In this document: positions 8,185 to 13,947 of the stretch, one piece after another
Numbering within the stretch: the first letter of the stretch is position 1
How the letters are laid out: every line of letters begins with the position of its first letter
From: an uncultured Christensenella sp.
Lineage (GTDB): Bacteria; Bacillota; Clostridia; Christensenellales; Pumilibacteraceae
Direction of reading: 5' to 3'
Length of the DNA: 19,688 nt
Assembly (NCBI GenBank): GCA_910578545.1
Contig: CAJTPT010000008.1
Location: 95,928 to 115,615, forward strand
Notes under the pieces: generated by a model
Told to the model about the DNA's origin: nothing
Database searches by the model: none
Seen by the model: only the letters and a program-made list of their open reading frames with translations
Position numbers and translations under genes: made by a program

Positions 8185-10092
8185 TTAATCCTCGTTAGTC
8201 CTGTCCGTAGTTTCCGCGGGCTTTTTGGTAGCCGTAGACTTTTTTGCTGCGGTAGCGGGCTTGCCTGCCGTCGACGTCGACTTTTTAGCCGCAGTCGACT
8301 TGGTTGCCGTACCGGTGGTCTTTTTAGTAGTCGATGACTTGCTCGCAGTAGTTTTCTTTGCGGTAGTCGCAGGCTTTTTTGCAGTCGACGAGGTTGACTT
8401 TTTAGCGGTACTCGAAGTAGACTTTTTGGTTGTCGAAGTCGACTTAGCCGTAGTACCGGTAGTCTTTTTTGCAGTAGTCGCGGACTTCTTGGCAGTTGCG
8501 GTTTTTTTAGCGGGCGCCGCAGGCGCTTCTTCCGTAGTTACAGGGGCTTCTTCCGTTGCCGCCGTTGCGGCAACCTCTTCGGTTACGGCAGTTGTTTCTT
8601 CCGTAGTTGCGGTAGATCCCGTCTGTTCTTCGATAGCAACAGCTTCGACAGGCGCTTCGACTGCGGTTGTAGGCTGTTCCGTTTCCGCCGCAGGCTCTTT
8701 GATTTCTTCGGCCGCAGTATCGGCCGCTACGGCAGGTTCTTCCGCTATGTTCTCGGTAGCGACGGGCGTTTCCGCTACGGGCGTCGTCGAGTCTTGAGTT
8801 GCGGTAACCTCGTCGAGCTGTTTCTTTTTAGAGAAAAGCGCTTTTATCTTGCCGAATACGCTTTTTTTCTGTTCGGGCTTGTCCGCCGATTTGGTGACGT
8901 CGTCCGCCTCTCTGGGAAGAGGTCCGTTGTGCGTAACGTAAACCTGACCTTCCGCTTCCATTTGAGCGACCATTTGCTCATGTTGCGCAAGCTGATCGCC
9001 GAAGTAGACGCGCTTTTCGGTTTCCTTATTGAATATGTATACTTTGTGGGGTTTTAATTGGAATTTGACTGTTTCGCCGGTAATGCCGCCCATTTCGTCG
9101 GATGAGATGATAGAACGGACGACGGGGTTGAGCGAGCTTTCGCAGGTGGACACAACGGAAATATCTCTGCCCATAACGTCGATGCCCGACAATGAACACG
9201 TAAGACTGCCGTTTTTGTCGAGTATAAAGCCCTCGGGACGAACGCCGACGTGCACCTCTTGATCCTCGACGCCGCTAACGTCGAGCACGCATTCCTCGCC
9301 TATGTAAAGCTTGCCGTCCCGCACTTTGCCCGAAAACAGGTTGATGGGCGGCGCGCCGAGGAATTTTGCGACAAACAGGTTGGCGGGGTCGTCGTACACC
9401 CACTGCGGCTTACCCGTTTGCATGATAACGCCCAGCTTCATTATGACGATATAGTCGGAAATGGACATCGCCTCTTCCTGGTCGTGCGTAACGAATATGG
9501 TGGTTATTTGCGTGCGGCGTTGGATTCTGCGTATCTCTTCGCGGGTCTGCAAACGCAAACGGGCGTCAAGATTAGAAAGAGGCTCGTCCAAGAGAAGCAC
9601 GCGGGGCATTTTGACAAGAGCCCGAGCGATTGCCACGCGTTGTTGCTGTCCGCCCGAAAGCTCGGACGGTTTGCGGTCCATATACTCGTCAATCTGAACG
9701 AGCTTTGCGACCTCGGTAGCGCGGCTTAACATTTCCTCTTTGGAGAGCCTGTTATCACCTTTTAAATTCTGTAAAGGGAATAGAATATTCTGTTGTACGG
9801 TCATGTGCGGATAGAGCGCGTAGTTCTGGAACACAAGACCGATTCCTCGGTTTTCCGGCGACAGTCTGGTAACGTCGTCGTCTCCGAAAAAGATTTTACC
9901 ACTCGACGGTTCCTGCAAGCCGCTGATCATATAAAGCGTCGTGCTCTTACCGCAACCCGAAGGTCCCAAAAGACAGACGAGCTTGCCGTCGGGGATTTCG
10001 AGATTGAAATCATTTACGGCTACGACCTCGTCCTTAACCTTTTTGTTTCGGCTTGCAAAGATTTTTGTGATGTTTTGTAAAACGACTTTCAT
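8185..10092 (-). CDS. ABC importer ATPase (UgpC/MsmX class) with a long acidic then Lys/Thr/Ala-rich tail
   Basis: Residues 1 to about 370 are a complete UgpC/MsmX-type ATPase: Walker A GPSGCGKST (43-51), Q-loop Gln89, signature LSGGQQQ (145-151), Walker B VLLLDEP (165-171), switch His203, and an OB-like regulatory domain from about 250 to 366 (HVGVRPEGF at 281-289). It powers the two downstream permeases. Relatives usually end near residue 360-370, but this frame stays open to 635. The extra part has a basic amphipathic stretch (408-424, SVFGKIKALFSKKK), an acidic Ala/Thr/Glu/Val segment (427-527), and a Lys-Lys/Thr/Ser/Ala repeat segment (528-625) resembling histone H1 tails. Stop and frame are clean and the next gene starts three bases later, so the tail is unlikely to be a frameshift artefact. 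Its function is unknown. Confidence 0.92.
   Translation of the reverse strand: MKVVLQNITKIFASRNKKVKDEVVAVNDFNLEIPDGKLVCLLGPSGCGKSTTLYMISGLQEPSSGKIFFGDDDVTRLSPENRGIGLVFQNYALYPHMTVQQNILFPLQNLKGDNRLSKEEMLSRATEVAKLVQIDEYMDRKPSELSGGQQQRVAIARALVKMPRVLLLDEPLSNLDARLRLQTREEIRRIQRRTQITTIFVTHDQEEAMSISDYIVIMKLGVIMQTGKPQWVYDDPANLFVAKFLGAPPINLFSGKVRDGKLYIGEECVLDVSGVEDQEVHVGVRPEGFILDKNGSLTCSLSGIDVMGRDISVVSTCESSLNPVVRSIISSDEMGGITGETVKFQLKPHKVYIFNKETEKRVYFGDQLAQHEQMVAQMEAEGQVYVTHNGPLPREADDVTKSADKPEQKKSVFGKIKALFSKKKQLDEVTATQDSTTPVAETPVATENIAEEPAVAADTAAEEIKEPAAETEQPTTAVEAPVEAVAIEEQTGSTATTEETTAVTEEVAATAATEEAPVTTEEAPAAPAKKTATAKKSATTAKKTTGTTAKSTSTTKKSTSSTAKKSTSSTAKKPATTAKKTTASKSSTTKKTTGTATKSTAAKKSTSTAGKPATAAKKSTATKKPAETTDRTNED
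8218..8511 (-). repeat. low-complexity coding repeat for the KK[S/T/P]-type tail
   Basis: This DNA encodes residues 528-625 of the ATPase. The peptide is built from irregular units around TAKKSTSS, TTAKKTTG and TAAKKST, with pairs of lysines spaced by roughly five to nine small residues. The DNA is correspondingly repetitive, with many copies of strings like GTCGACTT and TTTTT on the plus strand. Repeat-length change between strains is expected. Confidence 0.85.
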
Positions 10093-10131
10093 ATTATCTT
10101 CCGCTCTCGGTGGTTTATTTGTTCGGACCTA

Positions 10132-10986
10132 TCAGCCCTTTGCCTGCTCGACGACTTCCCTTTGGGCGAGAGCCTTCTTTTCGACAAGCTCCGCTTCCGA
10201 TTGGAAAATCATTTGCAGTTTCATATCTACCGCTACCGTACCCGCAAGCAAATCGTGAATGGGCGTTCTATTCTTTAAGGCAAAAAACAGAATGATATTC
10301 AGAAGAACAAGCGCGGCGAGTAAGATGATTGCGAGCACCCCTATCCCTCCGAACAGGAACAGGAACACAAGCAATATGGGGAACATAGTTTCGATTGCGT
10401 ACTTACCGAGAATCGCTCTTGCAAACAAGGATAACGCGGTAATCTTTACGCAGTTGGGTCGAACAAGGCAAATTCCGAAAACCTTTTTACCTATGGTCTG
10501 ACCGTTTTTGAATATGATCGGCAAGATAAATTCGAGCACGAGATAAGCGAGCAATGTACCGACCGAGGTCATCATGAAAAGCAGGTTGTAAACGTACTTA
10601 TACTGAAAGTTGACGGTTTTAACAGGCGGAAGCTTTTTGTACGCGTCGTACGCCGACTTGGTGCCCTCGTCTTCGCCCTTGGAATCGTCGAGCGACTTCA
10701 TGAGCTCGTCGAGCGACGACTTCTCGCCGTTCTTGCTGATTACGTAACTGCCGTCGCCATTAACCTCGTAATCGAAGCCGTAATAGGTAGCGACGTCGGC
10801 AACGTAGTCTTTGCGGAAATCTTCCCATTGCGTGTAGTATTTGGTGGAAAGCTTTTCCTCGTAGCTGTAGTTACACATGAGCGATATGAGAAACATGAAC
10901 CCCGTCGTAAGAACGGCAAGAAGTATGACATCGAGCAGCAGTGCGGACGCACGTTTTACGATACCGATCTTCTTAAGTTCAAACAT
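10132..10986 (-). CDS. RDD-family membrane protein
   Basis: The start is placed at 10986 (MFELKKIGIVKR), not at the upstream Met at 11028. The upstream Met lies at or before the predicted transcription start, while AGGAG stands eight bases before 10986. The 284-residue product has the RDD hallmarks: Arg12 in KRASALLLD, Asp19 in the first membrane segment, a GQTIGKKVFG motif before a later segment, and IHDLLAGTVAVD near the end. A roughly 95-residue polar loop lies between the first two membrane segments (about 16-38 and 120-150). A short charged, possibly helical cytoplasmic tail closes it. Some RDD proteins are reported to take part in ion or solute transport, but the role here is unknown. 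It is first in the importer operon, 39 bases before the ATPase gene. Confidence 0.85.
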   Translation of the reverse strand: MFELKKIGIVKRASALLLDVILLAVLTTGFMFLISLMCNYSYEEKLSTKYYTQWEDFRKDYVADVATYYGFDYEVNGDGSYVISKNGEKSSLDELMKSLDDSKGEDEGTKSAYDAYKKLPPVKTVNFQYKYVYNLLFMMTSVGTLLAYLVLEFILPIIFKNGQTIGKKVFGICLVRPNCVKITALSLFARAILGKYAIETMFPILLVFLFLFGGIGVLAIILLAALVLLNIILFFALKNRTPIHDLLAGTVAVDMKLQMIFQSEAELVEKKALAQREVVEQAKG

Positions 10987-11000
10987 AGCTTGCGCTCCTA

Positions 11001-11029
11001 AGTGCAACGACGAACCGTCGACTTGCACT
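11001..11029 (-). promoter_or_regulatory. inverted repeat around the transcription start of the importer operon
   Basis: AGTGCAA (11001-11007) pairs with TTGCACT (11023-11029), and CGACG (11008-11012) pairs with CGTCG (11016-11020), leaving a two-base bulge. The element covers the predicted +1 (about 11026) and ends next to the AGGAG ribosome site at about 10995-10999. It could be a repressor operator or a 5'-end stem-loop that affects message stability or translation. The structure is seen; the function is inferred. Confidence 0.5.
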
Positions 11030-11032
11030 CAT

Positions 11033-11061
11033 ATTATAAACCATTTCGCGCAATAAATCAA
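11033..11061 (-). promoter_or_regulatory. sigma-70-type promoter of the RDD-ABC-nuclease operon
   Basis: On the minus strand, TTGATT (11056-11061) is followed by a 17-base spacer and TATAAT (11033-11038). Transcription would begin near 11026, which rules out the longest possible RDD start at 11028 and supports the start at 10986. Confidence 0.82.
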
Positions 11062-11149
11062 GGGGTTTATGGCTCAATTTGACATTTATTTTGCTTAATT
11101 TCGGGTGGATTTTGCCGACAAAAGGGGTTGCTTTTTGCTAACCGTTTTT

Positions 11150-11185
11150 AAAATATAAAGGACTTGAACACGTATGTCCAAGTCC
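11150..11185 (-). terminator. intrinsic terminator of the endonuclease gene
   Basis: On the minus strand, GGACTTG pairs with CAAGTCC (11179-11185 with 11160-11166), extended inwards by a G-T wobble and ACA/TGT around a TACG loop. TTTATATTTT follows. It begins eight bases after the endonuclease stop and separates that gene from the importer operon. Confidence 0.85.
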
Positions 11186-11192
11186 GAAATGT

Positions 11193-12476
11193 TTAGCCCC
11201 AAATCGCATTGACGTATTCGGGATGATCTATAAACGGATTTCTGTTGCCTTGTATTTTGTAAACTTCGTTGTTGCGCGTAATCTCAATTTCGTCAACGGG
11301 ATCGTCCGCGCTCCACTTTATCAACATCTGTATTGCCGAATTCTCGCTGTTTGCCGCCATGATGTTAGTGAAGTTAAGCGTGCCGAATACGCCGCTTTGA
11401 TTGCCGTTGGTCGAGCCGTATACGTTGGCATAGGTATTGTAGTGTGTGTACACGTACAAAACTATACGCGCCACGTCGCCTTTTACATTGTCGAGCGGCT
11501 CAAAGGTGCTACCGGAGTAGTAGCCGCCGATAGCCACGTTATTCTTGCTTGAGTTTCTCGACCACGCCGCCGTTCCGCCGTTGACTTCGCCGAATTTTTT
11601 GCTTCCGCGCGTACTGTTTAGTCCGCACTCGGACGGACGAATATGGTGCATATCGCTTCCGCCGTTTCTCGTGCTGTTGCTAACGCTCTTCCACATTCCG
11701 TTGGAAAGACTCTTACACCAAACGTGTTCGCGATTCCAATCGCCGATGTTACCGCTGAACGACATAATGCTTTTTTGCGTGTAAAACTCGAGAGCGCCGC
11801 CTTTGGGACCGGGATCGGTCACGTCAACGTATTTGCTTTGGCTACATTCACCGTACGTTGTGTAATAAGTATGAGTTTTGGTTATAAGGTCGTGGACTTG
11901 ACCCAAAAGCGTATTGCCCTTAGTTGCAGTGATATTACTATAATACGCCTTTACCTCGGCCGGCAGCTCCGGACCTACAACGGGATCGTTGTCGCCCTTA
12001 TTATCTTCGCCCTCGCCGTTGTTATCGCCGTTGTTATCGCCCTTATTGTCTTCCCCGTCGCCGTCGTTATCGCCGTTGTTATCGCCCTTATTGTCTTCCC
12101 CGTCGCCGTTGTTGTCGTCGTCACCCGGGTTATCTTCGACAGGAAGCTTCACCGTGCATGCCTTGTACGACGAAAACGCACTGTCGGCGAACTGCTCGCT
12201 AACGCTTACCGCCTTTACCTTGATAGACTCGTTATATTCGAGCTGAGCGTGAAGTTCCAAAGTGGCGTGTTCCTCGCCCTCGTCGATAACGTATACGTAA
12301 TAACCCGCGTAATCCACGCTGTCCCACGATGCCACGCCATAGTCGTCAATAACCACCTCGGGCGTAGCCAGCTTGGGCAAAGTTTGTGACGGCGCCGAAT
12401 ACGAACAGCCGACAGCCGTACACATCAAAAGCGCCGCTGCAAGATAGACCGAAATCATTCTAAAAAGCTTCTTCAT
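11193..12476 (-). CDS. surface lipoprotein endonuclease, endonuclease I family
   Basis: The signal peptide ends in AVGC (Cys24). Residues 31-110 form one fibronectin-III-like module, nearly identical to the first module of the neighbouring 5'-nucleotidase. Residues 116-166 are an acidic Asp/Asn/Gly/Glu/Lys repeat linker. The catalytic part (about 172-427) matches the endonuclease I (EndA/Vvn) family: DWNREHVWCKS (246-256) with the Glu-His pair at 250-251, SDMHHIRPS (274-282) followed by Asn287, DVARIVLYVYTHY (334-346), and RNPFIDHPEYVN (412-423). The family folds around a beta-beta-alpha metal site and cuts DNA, and often RNA, with little sequence preference using a divalent metal. All visible active-site residues are kept, so an active secreted nuclease is likely. 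It has its own promoter and terminator. Confidence 0.93.
   Translation of the reverse strand: MKKLFRMISVYLAAALLMCTAVGCSYSAPSQTLPKLATPEVVIDDYGVASWDSVDYAGYYVYVIDEGEEHATLELHAQLEYNESIKVKAVSVSEQFADSAFSSYKACTVKLPVEDNPGDDDNNGDGEDNKGDNNGDNDGDGEDNKGDNNGDNNGEGEDNKGDNDPVVGPELPAEVKAYYSNITATKGNTLLGQVHDLITKTHTYYTTYGECSQSKYVDVTDPGPKGGALEFYTQKSIMSFSGNIGDWNREHVWCKSLSNGMWKSVSNSTRNGGSDMHHIRPSECGLNSTRGSKKFGEVNGGTAAWSRNSSKNNVAIGGYYSGSTFEPLDNVKGDVARIVLYVYTHYNTYANVYGSTNGNQSGVFGTLNFTNIMAANSENSAIQMLIKWSADDPVDEIEITRNNEVYKIQGNRNPFIDHPEYVNAIWG
11993..12113 (-). repeat. 45-bp in-frame tandem repeat, about 2.7 copies
   Basis: Copies begin at 11993, 12038 and 12083 with the string CGCCCTTATT, exactly 45 bases apart; the last is partial. 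Each encodes a 15-residue unit of the type NKGDNNGDNDGDGED in the linker of the endonuclease lipoprotein. Differences between copies are single bases, which suggests recent slippage or unequal exchange. The acidic linker could act as a spacer or weak divalent-cation binder. Confidence 0.9.
12204..12416 (-). repeat. 213-bp duplicated segment, copy A (endonuclease gene)
   Basis: By direct comparison this segment matches 15934-16146 at 208 of 213 positions with no gaps. It encodes the end of the signal peptide and the first fibronectin-III-like module of the endonuclease lipoprotein. Flanking sequence, including the rest of each signal peptide, is much less alike. Confidence 0.95.
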
Positions 12477-12530
12477 GATACCCTCGTCAGTTTAAAGAAC
12501 GGATTTACCGTTACAAGCAAGTCCGATTAC

Positions 12531-12558
12531 ATTATAGCACTTTGATACAAAAAGTCAA
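12531..12558 (-). promoter_or_regulatory. sigma-70-type promoter of the endonuclease gene
   Basis: On the minus strand, TTGACT (12553-12558) and TATAAT (12531-12536) are 16 bases apart, or TTTGAC with 17. Transcription would start near 12524, giving a leader of about 48 bases. The leader contains a small palindrome, AACGG-ATTTA-CCGTT at 12498-12512, that could be an operator or a small stem. The ribosome site is GAGGG at 12481-12485. Confidence 0.82.
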
Positions 12559-12567
12559 ATACTTTTT
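12549..12567 (-). terminator. possible weak terminator of the deo operon overlapping the next promoter
   Basis: AAAAAGT (12549-12555) and ACTTTTT (12561-12567) form a seven-pair, A/T-rich stem with a five-base loop, directly after the pdp stop. On the minus strand the right arm ends in a T-run. The stem has only one G-C pair, so it would be leaky. It overlaps the -35 box of the endonuclease promoter. Confidence 0.4.
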
Positions 12568-12568
12568 A

Positions 12569-13909
12569 CTATACCGAATGCCGATCCGTGTCAATATCGG
12601 AGTCGTCATCGGGCACAATGCAATACACGAGCGGCTCGTCCTGCGGCTTGTCTTTTTGGATGCGCGTTGCCGAAAGCAACAGCTTTTCCGCCGCGGCGAA
12701 CTTGGACTTGTCGTTAGCGTACAGCGTTGCGATTTCCTCGCCCGCTTTGACGGAATCGCCCGTCTTGCGCTTGAGTATAATACCCGCGCCGTAATCGATC
12801 TTGTCCTCTATGGTGTTGCGACCCGCGCCGAGCGCCAAGCTTGCCAACCCGTACGCCTCGGTATCGACCGCGCAAATATATCCGCTTTGCGTGCTCTTGA
12901 CCGCGTGCGAATACTTGGGCTCGGTAAAGTTATTTACGTCCTCGATCAGCCTGACGTCGCCGCCCTGCGCTTTTACCGTTTGCTTGAACTTTTCGAGCGC
13001 GCTACCGTCTGCGATCGCACCCTCGGCAAGCTTAATGCACTCCTTGACCGTTCCCTTGCCCGCGAGCGAAAGCATGTACCCGGCAAGCGTCATGCACACC
13101 TCGGTAAAGTCCTCGGGGCCATTGCCGTTTAACGTTTGCACCGCTTCGATCACCTCTAGCGCGTTGCCTATTGCGTAGCCCAAAGGCCTATCCATATTGG
13201 TGATGAGCGCCACCGTCTTTTTGCCCGCGTTCTTGCCTATATCGACCATGAGCCGAGCGAGCGCCTTGCTGTCTTCCACGCTCTTCATAAACGAACCGCT
13301 ACCCGTTTTGACGTCAAGCACTATGCAGTCGTCGTCGGCGGCAAGTTTTTTGCCCATTATACTCGCCGCAATAAGCGGCATGCTGTCAACCGTCGCCGTA
13401 ACGTCGCGGAGCGCGTACAGTTTTTTGTCGGCGGGCGCGAACTGCCTGCTCTGCCCGACGATGGCAAAGCCGATTTCGTTGACCTGTTTGATAAAGTCCG
13501 CGTCCGAAAGCGTGGTCCGAAATCCCGTTATCGCCTCGAGCTTATCCACAGTACCGCCGGTATGCCCGAGCCCCCTGCCGCTCATTTTGGCGACCTTGAC
13601 TCCGAACGACGCAACGACGGGCGCGACGACCAGGCTGGTCTTGTCGCCCACGCCGCCGGTGGAATGTTTGTCTACGCGAATGCCGTCGATTTCCGAAAAG
13701 TCCAAGCGGTCGCCCGAATCGCGCACGGCAAAGGTAAGGTCGCACGTTTCGCGCACCGTCATGCCCTTAAAGTAAATCGCCATGCACAGCGCCGACGTTT
13801 GATAGTCGGGAATGCTTCCGTCGGTCACGCCGTTTATAAAAAACTTTATCTCGTCGGTAGTCAATTCGCCGCCGTCGCGCTTTTTCTTTATTATATCGTA
13901 CATTCTCAT
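12569..13909 (-). CDS. pdp: pyrimidine-nucleoside phosphorylase
   Basis: The start is set at 13909 (MRMYDIIKKKRDGGEL), which matches the family N-terminus and has GAGG eight bases upstream; the open frame extends 16 codons further without support. The 446-residue product has KHSTGGVGDK (81-90) and the thymidine/pyrimidine phosphorylase signature SGRGLGHTGGTVDKLE (110-125), with Val where Leu or Ile is usual. It also has the ADKKLYALRDVTATVDS segment and a C-terminal alpha/beta domain. The length is slightly above the usual 430-435 because of an acidic tail. The enzyme splits uridine, deoxyuridine or thymidine with phosphate, giving base and (deoxy)ribose-1-phosphate in the cytoplasm. It starts 38 bases after the 5'-nucleotidase gene and is the last gene of the deo operon. 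Confidence 0.95.
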   Translation of the reverse strand: MRMYDIIKKKRDGGELTTDEIKFFINGVTDGSIPDYQTSALCMAIYFKGMTVRETCDLTFAVRDSGDRLDFSEIDGIRVDKHSTGGVGDKTSLVVAPVVASFGVKVAKMSGRGLGHTGGTVDKLEAITGFRTTLSDADFIKQVNEIGFAIVGQSRQFAPADKKLYALRDVTATVDSMPLIAASIMGKKLAADDDCIVLDVKTGSGSFMKSVEDSKALARLMVDIGKNAGKKTVALITNMDRPLGYAIGNALEVIEAVQTLNGNGPEDFTEVCMTLAGYMLSLAGKGTVKECIKLAEGAIADGSALEKFKQTVKAQGGDVRLIEDVNNFTEPKYSHAVKSTQSGYICAVDTEAYGLASLALGAGRNTIEDKIDYGAGIILKRKTGDSVKAGEEIATLYANDKSKFAAAEKLLLSATRIQKDKPQDEPLVYCIVPDDDSDIDTDRHSV

Positions 13910-13947
13910 AATGTGTACCTCGTTTGATTGTAATCGTTTATTATCGC

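Noticed and set aside
8225..8797. Plus-strand open frame of 190 codons, Val/Ala/Asp/Phe/Leu rich
   Set aside because: It mirrors the low-complexity tail of the ABC ATPase gene; the monotonous composition is a by-product of the repeats.
11014..12524. Shared 7-mer GACTTGC/GCAAGTC near the endonuclease and importer promoters as a common operator
   Set aside because: The copies are in opposite orientation, in different positions relative to +1, and absent from the deoC promoter; seven bases can match by chance.
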